Shown: positions 46,101 through 58,016 of the stretch, in pieces
Layout: every line of letters starts with the position of its first letter
Numbering within the stretch: position 1 is the stretch's first letter
NCBI GenBank assembly: GCA_907163345.1
Contig: CAJQUN010000052.1
Location: forward strand, 372,001-436,000
Source: Haberlea rhodopensis
Taxonomy: Eukaryota; Streptophyta; Magnoliopsida; Lamiales; Gesneriaceae
Direction of reading: 5' to 3'
DNA length: 64,000 nucleotides
Position numbers and translations under genes: made by a program
Notes under the pieces: generated by a model
The model's input: only the letters and a program-made list of their open reading frames with translations
Told to the model about the DNA's origin: nothing
Database searches by the model: none

Positions 46101-47840
46101 ATGTGCAACTAGTACCAAAATTGTATATGTTTCATACTAATTTTACGTGTAATATATACCGAAACTAGTATAAGTTTCATACAAATTTCACGTGTAACTT
46201 GTACCAAGATTGTATAGGTTTCATACCAATTTCATGTGTAATTAGTACCAGACTTGTAAAAATTTCATACTAATTTAATATGTATTAAGTACCGAAAATA
46301 GTATAGGTTTCGTACCAATTTCATTCATAATTAGTACCAAAATTATATAGCTTTCGTACCAATTTTATGTATACTAAGTACCGAAATTGTATATGTTTCA
46401 TACCAACTTTACGTGTAATAAGTTTTGAATATAGTATATGTTTTATACCAACTTCACGTGTAACTATTACCAAATTTATATAGATTTCATACCAATTTTA
46501 TGTATACTTGGTACCGAAATTGTATATGTTTCATACAAACTTTACGTGTAATAAGTTTTGAATATAATATAGGTTTCATACCAACTTCACGTGTAACTAG
46601 TACCAAAATTGTATACGTTTCATACCAACTTCACGTGTAACTAGTTCCAAAATTGTATATGTTTCATACCAACTTCAAGTGTAATAAGTACCAAAATTGT
46701 ATATGTTTAATACCAACTTCATGCGTAATAAGTACCGAAAAAGTATAGGTCTCATACCAATTTCATGTATAACTGTACCAAAATTGTATATGTTTCATAT
46801 CAATTTCATCTGTAATTAATACCAAAATTGTAAAGATTTCATACCAATTTCATTGTAATAAGTACCGAAAATAGAATAGGTTTCGTACCAATTTTATTCG
46901 TAATTAGTACCAAAATTATATGGGTTTCATACCAATTTTATGCATAGTTGGTACCGAAATTGTATACGTTTCATACCAACTTTACGTGTAATAAGTTTCG
47001 AATATAGTATATGTTTCATACCAACTTCACGTGTAACTAGTACCAAAATCGTATATGTTTCATACCAAATTCAAGTGTAATAAGTACCAAAATTGTATAT
47101 GTTCATACCAACTTTATGTGTAATAAGTACCGAAAAAAGTATAGGTTTCGTGCCAATTTCATGTATAACTTGTACCAAAATTGTATAGGTTTCCTACCAA
47201 TTTCATGTGTAACTAGTACCAATTTTATAAAGATTTCATACCAATTTCATATGTAACAAGTACCGAAAATAGTATAAGTTTCGTACCAATTTTATTCGTA
47301 ATTAGTACCAAAATTGTATAGGTTTCATACCAATTTTATTTATATTTAGAACCAAAATTGTATAGGTTTCATATCAAGTTCACGTATAATAAGTAACGAA
47401 TATAGTATATGTTTTATATCAATTTCATGTGTAACTAGTACCAAAATTGTATTGGTTTCATACCAACTTCATGTGTAACTATTACAAAAATTATATATGT
47501 TTCATACCAACTTCACGTGTAATAAGTGCCCAAAATAGTATATTGTTAATACCAATTTCATGTATATCTTGTACCAAAATTGTATAGATTTCATACCGAT
47601 TTTATGTGTAACCTGTACCAAAATTGTATAGGTTTCGTACCGACTGAAATGATTTATCAAAATTAAATGTTTAATTTTTAGTAGAGGGGTATTATAGTCA
47701 TAGGGAGTTAGAACAAAATTTTAAGTTGCAATAGGGAATTTGAATTAATTTTTTCTGACATGGAGACTGATTTTAAAATTAAGTTTGACAATGAGGATTT
47801 TTTTTAGTTTTCTCTTAAAAAAATAATTAAAATAGTAAAA
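43175..47840. repeat. Giant imperfect palindrome (~4.6 kb) made of a 44-45 bp tandem repeat
   Basis: The left arm (43175-45477) carries about 40 units of the form TTGGTATGAAACCTATACAA and TTTTGGTACTAGTTACACAT. The right arm (45735-47840) carries about as many units in reverse complement. The arms also share non-repeat ends: outer CATTGTCAAACTTAATT, AGAAAAAATTAATTCAAA and CAACTTAAAATTTTGTTC, and inner GTTGTATAAATGTCATTG and GCAATGGGTTTAA. So a whole unit was duplicated in inverted orientation rather than two arrays arising separately. The spacer is ~257 bp. No gene is present. Confidence 0.9.
45478..45734 (+). repeat. Athila/Tat-type LTR fragment at the palindrome centre
   Basis: Reads CTACTTAACACTAGGAAGAGG, GGCTAATAAACTGAAGAACAC and GTGAAGTCGAATCTCTAGCATCC, matching 27590-27731 and 30208 onward. 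It is uninterrupted at the point where the family A solo LTR inserted in that copy. Confidence 0.7.
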
Positions 47841-48119
47841 AAATTAAAAATTATAATTAATTGCCAGCATGCTGAGTAGACAAATGGGAATATATTGTCA
47901 GAGCGTGTATTTACCGAATAGGGATGCTATTATTGATAGTTAAAAAATAATTAAAATTAAAATTAATATTTATACTATTTTCGGCATTTATTACACGTGA
48001 AGTTGGTCCAGACCTGTCTCGGGACCCGATTGACCGGGTTTAGACCTGCTACATAGCTACGGATTTAATACGGGTACTGATTTAGATCCGTCCCATTATC
48101 ATCCCTACATAAACCCATT
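47841..48119. other. Spacer with a short partial satellite unit and dispersed-repeat sequence
   Basis: About 45 bp (47968-48007) repeats the satellite motif (ATACTATTTTCGGCATTTATTA). It is followed by GGGACCCGATTGACCGGG and CCCATTATCATCCCTAC, which resembles a common plant dispersed-repeat edge. Confidence 0.4.
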
Positions 48120-49195
48120 TGTGATGCCCTACCCAACTTCATACAATCCGACAAAGTACTACACATGCAATCCGACAACAAAATTTATTATACAATAATC
48201 AAATAATTTCAAAGTTTATATGCTACAATTTCAAAGATGATTTGCTGCATCCGACGACAAAATTTAATATGCACTAATCAAGTTAATAATTTCAAATTTA
48301 TATGCTACAATTTCAAAGATGAAGTGCTTTACGTTTTGCATAAAAGACGTGAAAGAAAAGCTCTTTGACAGACATGAAAGAAAAGCAGCAGCAGAATTCT
48401 TTTATAAATACCGAAGAAACTTCATGTAATTGATAACCCTGTAAAAAAAGAAAGAATCTTGATAGTCTCTTACCAATCAGTTCAATCAATTTTAAGGGAT
48501 CAACCAAACACTGTAAATGGGCTTTTGGTTTTAAAACTGTATGTATGCTTGGAAAATTCAATCGAATATATAAATTATTTTAAATTTATGATGCCATGAA
48601 AATATGAAAATATCGGGAGATAAGTGCTATGCGGATCAACGTGCTACGTGTGTGTGAGCAACCTCTTGATCCTGCGGGGCGAAGTGCTCTACTTACGGGA
48701 GCCACCTCTTGAAATCCGTAGCAACCACCTCTATAATCCTTGTATTTTGTGAATCGACTCATCTAATTAGTATATTGTATGTGTTCTGATATGATGTATT
48801 CTGTTTGGCTCAAATGAGTAAAATTCTGTTAAATTAAATGCATTTGTTAATATTAGTTTATGTTTTGATATCTGTTGCGAAATTTATATATATATATATA
48901 TCCATCTTGCTGAGTGTTTAACAAAATATTCACCCCTTACATCCTCTCCCCAGATAAGAGCGAAGAAAAAATAGAAAAAGATGAGCAATATAACTTTTGG
49001 GGTTGGTGATCTACTACAAATATTTCAAAATTTTATATAATTAAGCTTCCGTTAAACTCTGTTAATATTTAAGTTATGATTTTAATTTAGTGGTAAGGGC
49101 AAATATATTTATGTAATAAACTGTAAGGCTTGTTGTCTTCGAGTTATATTTGAATTCAACGCCAATGTCACGTGCTCGAGTTTCGAAGCGTGACA
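48120..49195 (+). repeat. 5' LTR, family C
   Basis: Starts TGTGATGCCCTACCC and ends GAAGCGTGACA. It shares CTTGCTGAGTGTTT, CCCCAGATAAGAGCGAAG and TTTTGGGGTTGGTGATCTAC with the two other family C LTRs. A decayed iMet primer-binding site (AGTGATACAGAGC, 49199-49212) follows. The length is 1076 bp. Confidence 0.7.
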
Positions 49196-51067
49196 TTTTA
49201 GTGATACAGAGCTAAAACCAGGTTCCACAATTCCGATGGAAAAAAGATTTCTGGTTAATACAAATTAACATGAATATGAAGATCCAATAGATTAACAATT
49301 TAAAAAATAAAAAAATCAGTGGGGAATCGAATTAACAATTTGACATTATTAAAAATTAAAAAAAATCAGAAAATCTGAAATATTTTAAAAAAAAAAAACT
49401 GAAAAACCTAGATCTAGGGTTGTCTGGTTTCCGCCGCCACCTCGCTACTGCCGGATAAACAATGACCGACCCATCCACCAGAACAACCCCTTCAACGCGA
49501 ACCTCCTATCCAAGTCTCAGAGTCATCGGAGTTCGTTCACCCTGTCAAGCGCGCGACTCATCTTCTCGCCACGCAAACCCTTCATGCAGTCACATTGCCG
49601 CCTTTAGAGAGACGTAGACTTTATAGCACGGGACCGTGACCCCTTTTCAAACCAAACACCTCTCATAATTGCGAGTTGTGATCTCTGTTTGTTTGTGGTT
49701 TTTCCGAATGAAACTGATGAACAACCCTAAATGACGAAAAAATCAACTCACGATTTCTCATCGACTATAACCTATTTTCCCAATCAGAATTTGTATTAAG
49801 ATCCTCTAACATTTCGATAAAAAGCCCTTAATCAATTTAAAGTTCCAGTTACCGGATTATATCCAGAATCCAGATCAAATCCGAGCTTTGATGAACCCTA
49901 AAAAAAACAAAAAACTCATCCCTCGATTTCTCAATGATCGGAACATCATTTCGAAATTAAATCAGGTTTATTACTCCTTGTAACATTTAGATCCGCAACC
50001 CCCTAACAAATTTAATACACAACAAAGAAAGGGGACCAATTTTGGGCTAAAACTCACGCCCCTTAGAACCCTAGGTCTCGAAATTTTAGGTCGGTTTCTT
50101 CACAAATTCGAACGCCAAATCGAATTAATTTTGACGTATTACTCTCCAGCACATGGGTAATAAAATCCCTCTATCATATATTTATCACATTCAAGGGAAT
50201 GTGTTCAATTTACAGATCGAGATTTAAGCTCTTAGAACCCTAAATTGTGAAAAAAATCGAGCTTCAATTTCTCTCAAATTCGGATGCCATTTTCAAATTA
50301 ATTCTTGGTTTATGATGATCATATCATGCTCATTAAAATCCCTTGACCAATTTTAGATTTCCAGATCTGGATTGACGAAATTTTTTTATCGCAATTCTCT
50401 CCATTTGGGTTATCAAAACCACCGTAACATATTTTTTTTCCACCACGGTTGTGACAACCTTGCCAGTTCTATTAAAAACCTTCTATAATTTTCGACTTTC
50501 AGTCAATATGAAAAGACAAATTGTTCAAACAAAATTATTCTAATAAAAACCATAAATTAAAATTAAAAAAAAGGGAATAAATTTGAGAGTAATTAATTAT
50601 GAATATTGTGATGTTAATAAGTGGTTTCTAAATATTCTTAATAATAATAAATTTTTTATAACAAACTGATATCTCATTTAAAATATTACATATCTGATCT
50701 ATATTACAAAAATAATAAACTCATAATAAATAAAAGTATATGCCCGAACGACATTATCAACATACATAAAAACACAATAAACTACAAAATAATTTACAAT
50801 ACAAAAAACTTCTTCAGGCATATCTACGCCCACGTTCACACAAACCATCCTTGCTTCTAGCCAAGCTTTTAGACTAAAAGTCCAGTCCCAATAGTAACCA
50901 TTGGAACCAAACACCAAGGTAGTTTCCACTTGCTAAATAAACTTCAATAATGCCCAAATGGATGAGTTGAGGTATGAATTACAATTTGAATTCAAGCTTT
51001 TATTTATAGGAAAACTTGAGGCTTGGAATGATGAATATTCCGATGTGGGAGTGTTATAAATTAATAA

Positions 51068-51098
<31 letters not shown>

Positions 51099-51190
51099 TA
51101 TTGTAACATGTGAACTAAAACCAATATCTCCTTATTTCGGTATAGGTGATGATGACCGTGCGCAGTCTGTAAAAAACTTTCGAATAGGAA
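49196..51190 (+). other. Leader region of the chromovirus with anonymous sequence
   Basis: No gene recognised. 49395-50450 has features of another decayed LTR or leader on the minus strand: repeated AACCCTA-type words and a GC-rich stretch at 49430-49640. An (AAT)n tract lies at 51067-51095. Confidence 0.4.
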
Positions 51191-51194
51191 ATAA

Positions 51195-51680
51195 AGAAGC
51201 TGAGAAAGGTTCTAACGAAGGAAAAACGGAGCAAAACTGAATTGTTGTATGATAAAAAATATATGCTCATAGATATTCAAAGACTTAAAGAGAACCTAAA
51301 AGAAACCACCAAGGACTTTTGAGACTTTGTCAGTCTTTATGAAGTTGAAGTTGTCAATAATCAAACTCAGAGGCACCAAATAGAAAACCTCCAACAAGAA
51401 CATGACGAATACCATGCGCAAAGAAGACTCGGGTACTTACCCTTGAGCCTCAGATTGAGGAATTCATAGAGGATAATTGATATCTACAAAATATCATCCT
51501 CAATATGCAAGAAGAATCCCGTGAAGAACCCATGTAGGAGGAAGAAGACCCCGAGGAAAGACCCATGGATGAAGAAGAAGACCCCGGTGAAGAACCCATG
51601 GAAAAAGAAGGATATCCCAATGAAGAACTAATGGAAGAAGACGAAGAAGAACTAGGCAATGAAGAAGTGATAGACTAATT
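51195..51680 (+). pseudogene. Degenerate coiled-coil / acidic-repeat ORF before gag
   Basis: Broken reading frames give a heptad-like DIQRLKENLKETTKDF and NNQTQRHQIENLQQEHDEY. Then comes an acidic repeat (EEEDPEERPMDEEEDPGEEP) ending NEEVID at about 51678. Internal stops are present. It sits where gag leaders of plant chromoviruses often carry such sequence. The serine-rich minus-strand ORF is its shadow. Confidence 0.5.
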
Positions 51681-51899
51681 AATAAGATGAGCTAGATTAA
51701 TAAATTTTGAGAAATACTTTTAGTGATAAAATTTCACTTGGACCCTCTTAATGTCTTTTCAATTATCAATAAAAAGTATTTAACATTCTCTTCTAAAGCA
51801 TGTTTTTGATATGATAATAATTTTCATTGCACTTCTATACAACGATTTGAGAAAGATGCAAATTTATAGGACATGGCTAGACGATCACCATGTAACAAT

Positions 51900-54800
51900 T
51901 GCAACCCATGATACGTGTTTTCACACAATAACAACGATAAAGCCAGTGGAAGCCAAGATCTACCACAACCACCAAGGACTAGCTTAAGTCGTGAAGACTT
52001 AATGACCATAGCTACCATTGTAGCCACGACTCTGCAAGGAATCATGAACCCAGCTGCCAATCTACCACAACCCCAGCCCCAACCACAAATATCAATACGA
52101 GTCCCTTCGTAAGAATTGGGTCCCAACGTTCGACATAATTGGTTTAAGGAAGTGGAAAACCACCACTAATTACTTGAGGTGCCTCAGAATATTAAGGTCG
52201 AGATCACATCACCATTTCTTGTTGATCAAGCAAGTAAATGGTGGGAAAGTATATCCCTATCATTGGCAGAAATGGGATCAATCACCTGGCAGGCCTTCCG
52301 TAATGCATTCCTTAAACAATAATTTCTTGCAGAAGTACGAATTCAAAAGTTGAGCAAGTTTGAGAACCTGATGCAAACTCCAGGAATTTCAGTGGTTGAT
52401 TACTCAGCAAAGGTCCATGCCCTAGGAACTTATGCTCCGACAATTATGGCAGACGAGACCCTGAAACTTCATCGATTCAAGAAGGGCTTGAATAGTCAAA
52501 TCGAATCCGCCTTGGCCGTGTATAAAACCAGTAACTTTTAGACTTAATGGGAGCATCCATCATGGATGAAACTGATATCCAATGACGCGAAGAAGGATTC
52601 AAGCGCAAATGACCTCTTCCTAATCAGCTCTCTAATAGTGGCCAGAAGTTCAAACGGCCAAATCAGTTCAATAATCAGCAAAGAGGACCTATGTCTTCCC
52701 CGTTCAACAAAGAAGTACCAAAGTGACCAATTTGTAATCTTTTACATACCGGGGAAAGTCGCAAATAGAGTGGAGCTTGCTTCCGATGTGGAAAGTTTGG
52801 ACATAGGATTGCGGATTACCCTGGGAATGAGAAAAGGGGGAATGGTACATGCAATGGCACCCCTCCAAACAAGCCGGGAGAAAACAAACCAAATGCTAGA
52901 GTTTTCGCCATGACACGGAATGAAGCGGACGATTCAAATGATGTTGTGGCAGATACCATTTTAATAAACAAATTACCTGCATATGTTTGTTTGATTGTGA
53001 TGCCACACATTTGTTTATGTCTAAGAGGTTTGATGAGAAATTAACAATTAAACCCGATGTACTTGATGGACCTTATAGAGTAGCAACTTCTGCTAACAAA
53101 ACCTTAGAAACACATAATGTTCATCGAGGCTGCAACATTACTATAAATGATTAAATGTTCAACACCGGTCTGATTCAACTCAACATGGTGGAATTTGATC
53201 TAGGAATGGATTGGTTAGGTAAACATCACGCATTAGTTGACTGTCGTAATAAGAATGTCAAACTAGAAACTCCTTATGAAGAAGAAATCATATATCATGG
53301 CGTAAATCTCGCTTTTCTTCTTCACAAACTTGGAAAGCCATGAGAAGCGGCGAGAGAGTTTACCTAGCCATGGTAAGCAAGGTCAAGGAAGGAGCTGAAC
53401 TCAGATTAGAAGATGTTCCGGTAGCACAAGAATTTTTGGATGTTTTTCCTGATGATCTGCCAGGATCAGTCCCAGATCGTGAAATAGAGTTTGAGATTAA
53501 CTTGGTGCTAGGCGACGCACCAATTTCCAAGGCACCATATCGAATGGCTCCAGCTGAATTGAAAGAGCAACTTCAAGAGCTCTTAGATAAGAAGCACATC
53601 AGACCAATTGCATCACCATGGGGAGCTCCGGTACTATTCGTAAAGAAGAAAGACTGGAGTATGAGATTGTGTATTGATTACAAAGAATTAAATAAGATCA
53701 CAATCAAGAACAAGTATCATCTTCCAATGATAGATGACATTTTCGACCAACTCAAGGGAGCTAAGGTCTTTTCTAAACTTGATCTGAGATGGGTTATCAT
53801 CAACTCAAGATTAAGCAGAGGACATTCCGAAGACTGCTTTCCGAACCATATATGTACATTATGAGTTCACTGTGATGCAGTTCGAGTTAACGAGTGCTCC
53901 AGCTGCATTTATGGATTTGATGAACCGAGTACTCAAGCCATTCTTCCTAGTGTTCATCGATGTCATTCTGGTCTATTCGCCAAGCAAAGAAGAACACGAA
54001 GAACATCTTTGTCTTACTCTTCAGACCTTAAGAGAGAAAGAACTCTTTTCCAAGCGAAATGTGAATTTTGGCTAGAGAGTGTCGCATTCTTAGGGCATAT
54101 CATATCAAAAGTAGGTGTATCCATAGACACTAAGAAGGTGGAAGAAATTTTGGACTGACCAAGACCAAAGACCGTTACAAAAATTTGATGTTTCTTAGGG
54201 CTAGCTGGCTATTATCGAAAATTTATCAAATGATTTTCATTGATAGTTGTACCCCTTACAAAGCTCACACAAAAGAACTCTAATTCTTATAGAGTGAGGA
54301 GTGTGAGAAGAGCTTCGAGACTTTGAAGAAGAAGCTTGTATCTAACCTGTGTTAGTATTACCTACTGAGAATATGGGTTTTACACTCTATAACGATGCAT
54401 CAAAAGAAGGTCTAGGATTTGTACTCATACAAGAAAGGAGAGTGATTGCTTATGCATCAAGATAGCTTAAGCCTTATGAGCAAAATTAGCCTACGCATAA
54501 TCTCGAGTTAGATGCTGTGGTTTTCGCTTTGAAATTTGGAGGCATTATCTCTATGGTGCAAAGTGTGAGGCTTTTACCGATCATCGAAGCCTCAAATACT
54601 TGTCCACTCAAAAGGATTTGAACATGAGGCAAAAACGATGGATCGAACTCCTAAAAGATTATGACCTCATAATCAACTACCATCGCGGGAAGGCGAACAA
54701 AGTGGCAGACGTGTTGAGCACAAAGAGTAAATGGAAGATGATATTGGCTTCACTCTCGGCTCAACCATGTTTGCAAGAAACGATCAAGTTACATCATGAT

Positions 54801-56210
54801 CGAGAATCTGGTCTGACGAAATTAAAAGAGCAAGTTAAAGAAGGGAAGATCTCTGAATTTCAGTTAGACCAAGATGGAGTATTATGGATGAAAGGAAGAA
54901 TTTGTGTGCCAGATACCGACAACCTTAGACAAGAGATGATGTCTGAAGCACACAAATCAAATTTTCAATCCACCCTGGACATACCAAGATGTACAAAGAC
55001 TTAAAGAAAGCTTCTGGTGGAATAGAATGAAGAAGGATGTTACTGAATTCGTCGCTCGATGTTTGGTCTATCAGCAAGTCAAGGCTGAGCACCAACGACC
55101 CGGAGGGTTATTACAACCTCTGGAAATTCTAGAATGGAAATGGGAATACATCTCTATAGATTTTGTGGTAGGTTTACCAAAATCAAAACAGAGCCATGAC
55201 AGCATATGGATAATCATGGATAGACTAACTAAATCAGTTCGCATGAACTATAAATTGGACAAATTGGCAACCCTGTACATGGACAACATTGTACGACTAC
55301 ATGGAGTTCCTGTAAGTATCATATCAGACAGAGATCACAGATTTGTATCACGCTTTTGGAAAAGTTTCCAGCAGGCTATGGGAAGTAAGGTAGCTCTTAA
55401 TAATGCTTATCACCCGCAAGCTGATGGCCAAACCAAGAGAACAATCCAGACTCTTGAAGATATGCTAAGAGCTTGTACCACGAATTTCAGTGCAAACTGG
55501 AGTGAACTCCTACCCCTAATTGAGTTTGCTTACAACAATAGCTACCATAGCAGTATTGAGATGGCGTCATATGAAGCGCTCTATGGGCGCAAATGTCAAT
55601 CGCCTCTGTATTGGGATGAAGTTGGGGAAAGAACTATCATTGGACCTAAGTTAGTTCAAACTATTGTTGACAAAGATTACATCATAAGAGAAAGACTTAA
55701 GACAGCTCAAAATTGACAGAAAAGTTGGGAAAACATGAAAAGAAGGGCGATCGAATTCGAGATTGGTGATAAAGTATATGTGAAAGTTTCACCTATGAAC
55801 GAAGTAGTTTGATTCAACAATATAGGAAAATTGAGTCCAAGATATGCGGGACCATTCAAATTTTAAAGAGGGTTGGAGTATTAGCTTACAGAATAGCATT
55901 GCCACCCAATCTATCAAGAATTCATAATGGCTTTCATGTGTCACAGTTAAGGAAGTATATCACCATCCGAGCCATGTACTTGAAGCAGAACCGTTACTGA
56001 CTTAAGGACATCTGATTGAAAATTTAAGATATGAGGAAGTTCCGATTTAAATTATCGATTCAAAATATCAAATGTTAAGACGAATGACTATTCCATATGT
56101 CAAAATTCAATGGTCCAACCATACTGAAAGAGAAGATACCTGGGAATTGCAAGAAGATATACACAAGCGCTATCCTTATCTTTTTAAAGGAACAAGATAA
56201 TGCAATGAGG
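51900..56210 (+). pseudogene. Chromovirus (Ty3-gypsy, Tekay/Del-like) gag-pol remnant
   Basis: Gag: FLVDQASKWWESI and TWQAFRNAFLKQ to the zinc-knuckle remnant (about 52100-52820). Protease at about 52990 reads DCDATHLF where DCGATH is expected. RT starts [17 protein letters not shown] (53340 ORF), with [15 protein letters not shown], then after a frameshift FIDVILVYS (about 53953), where the catalytic FIDD has Val for Asp. RNase H tail: [15 protein letters not shown] (about 54624). Integrase (55027-55716): IDFVVGLPKS, IISDRDHRF and HPQADGQTKRTIQTLED, with Lys for the catalytic Glu at 55435-55437. The C-terminal chromodomain-like segment PYVKIQWSNHTEREDTWEL lies near 56095-56150. Many stops and frameshifts make it dead. 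Its 3' LTR is missing. Confidence 0.85.
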
Positions 56211-56262
56211 ACAAAACTTTCCATAAGGATAACGCTTGTGTATATCTTCTTGCAATTCAGCT
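56143..56262. repeat. Fold-back at the chromodomain end
   Basis: ATTGCAAGAAGATATACACA and AGCGCTATCCTTA (from 56144) are repeated as reverse complement TAAGGATAACGCTTGTGTAT and ATCTTCTTGCAAT, ending at about 56260. This is 33 bp per arm with one mismatch and a ~50 bp loop. Confidence 0.8.
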
Positions 56263-56344
56263 GTGTGTTTTTGGGAGGTCCAATTACGGGGAGATTATGC
56301 CAAATTGAGCGCAACAATTTTTTTGTTTAATAAGAAAACCTAGT

Positions 56345-56713
56345 CTCTGTATTTCCCTTTCTATGTTTTGTTCATGCAGAATACAAGAATTCAAGATTCT
56401 TATCACATTTTATATTATATTATTATAATATTAAGGGATGACACATGTCACAAATTTCCAGGCCATTTTTGGCATTTTCGGATCATTTTATGAAAAGACT
56501 TTCAACATCAACGTTATAGATCTCGATTTTATCTTTGCGTGGACAACTAATTCGTTAAATTCGGACATTGTATAAGAAAGTTATGACCATAGTACTAAAC
56601 TGTATTCCAATAAATAATTTAGTCTAGGCACATTATCCATCGACTATTCAATTGAACCGCATACTTACGTCATAAATATCAATTATCATTTATATGGCTT
56701 TTTTCAGGCATCA
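56345..56713 (-). repeat. Part of a minus-strand gypsy LTR
   Basis: On the minus strand the LTR starts TGTGATGCCTGAAAAAAGCC, after GAATTTTGGGGTCGAAATTC (about 56749-56730), the usual junction. It shows LTR-like sequence down to about 56345. The distal end is not defined. Confidence 0.5.
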
Positions 56714-56789
56714 CAATTCTACCAACCTTTAACGAATTTCGACCCCAAAATTCAATCCTGCAACATATGTAAAGAAAACATAAATACAC

Positions 56790-57110
56790 ATACCATCAAA
56801 ATAAGTTGGGGGTATAGCTCCCTCATATGTCACTCCGTATCCCAAGTTGCCTCCTCGACACCATGTCTCTCTCACTGAACCTTTACCATCGGTATCACTT
56901 TACTACGAAGTTTTCGTTCTGCTCGATCCATAATACAAATAACGCGTTTCACATAAGACAAATCAGTATCCAGCTGTACATCTGACGACTGTAATACATG
57001 TGAAGGGTCACGCTCATACTTCCACAACATAGATACATGAAAGACATCATGAATACAAGATAACGATGGGGGTAGAGCTAACCAATAAGTGTGGGGCCTC
57101 GTCACCTTAA
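56790..57110 (-). pseudogene. C-terminal pol remnant of a minus-strand gypsy element
   Basis: The translation YWLALPPSLSCIHDVFHVSM, LWKYERDPSHVLQSSDVQLD and IMDRAERKLRSKVIPMVKVQ, then HGVEEATWDTE after a stop, is the classic integrase-end/chromodomain tail of chromoviruses. It runs towards the LTR at 56713. Confidence 0.8.
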
Positions 57111-58016
57111 TCTTTAATTAAGTGTTCAATTACGTAAATCACATTATACGTAAACATGATTAAGATCCTATCACTACTGATTGAGATTTTTCACTATGTC
57201 TTTCACTTACATTATTCATATACAATACATCTTGTATGTCCTTTCCATAGTACAAATCATCAAATCTCGCTCAGTTTAACGCCTAGCAGCAGAAGATAGA
57301 CTCACAATCCCAGCTCTCCCCAGTTATGAGTCCCTGCAGAACAACCATACTATATAAACAACTTCTTGTAAATCATGCATTTGCATACTCCTCTTTGGTT
57401 GTTCCTGTCCATATCCCTGTACATAACATATCCATGTACATACCTCAAAACACAAAATACAAATATATCATGATATGTCTCATCTATCACCCTGTTATAA
57501 CGGAACAAATATGATTTGCCTATCTCAGCTCAATATGTCAGTGGAACCTCCTCACATCTTCATATTAGCAGCACAAACCATATTTCCATCCTCACACATT
57601 ATAACAGTCCAAGCATATACTCAACCGGAGTACACCTTTCATGCCAAAGCATATGCTCAACAACAGCATACCTATCGTGGCATCACTCTCAACAACATAT
57701 TGACAACATGCCCAACAATGGCAACATGACCGATATGATATGCCTATCTCAGCTCAATATGTCAGTGGAACCTCCTCACATCTTCATATTGGCAGCACAT
57801 ATCAAATAACCGTCCTCACATAGATATTAGCCAAAGCATATGCCAATCAGTGGCATACCAATCGTGGCATCAACTATATGTCTCAATCACATCGTGCCTC
57901 GCAGCACCACTCACCTCAACAGCATCGTGCCTCATAGCACCAATCACATGCCTCAACAACATCGTGCCTCATAGCACCAATCACATGCCATATCTCAATA
58001 AACAAAATATCCATCT
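57111..58016 (-). repeat. Tandem-repeat-rich internal DNA of the minus-strand element
   Basis: No gene. A ~63 bp segment (TGCCTATCTCAGCTCAATAT and GTCAGTGGAACCTCCTCACA) occurs at 57511-57573 and again at about 57737-57800. Three units of AACATCGTGCCTC.TAGCACCAATCACATGCC lie at about 57890-57990. On the minus strand the style (short hairpins, GCACGATG words) recalls the family A LTR minisatellites. Confidence 0.55.

Noticed and set aside
43175..47840. Possible CRISPR array (regular ~44 bp periodicity)
   Set aside because: The whole unit repeats with no unique spacers, and this is a plant nuclear sequence.
51450..51659. Serine-rich minus-strand ORF
   Set aside because: Shadow of the acidic (GAA/GAC-rich) repeat on the plus strand.
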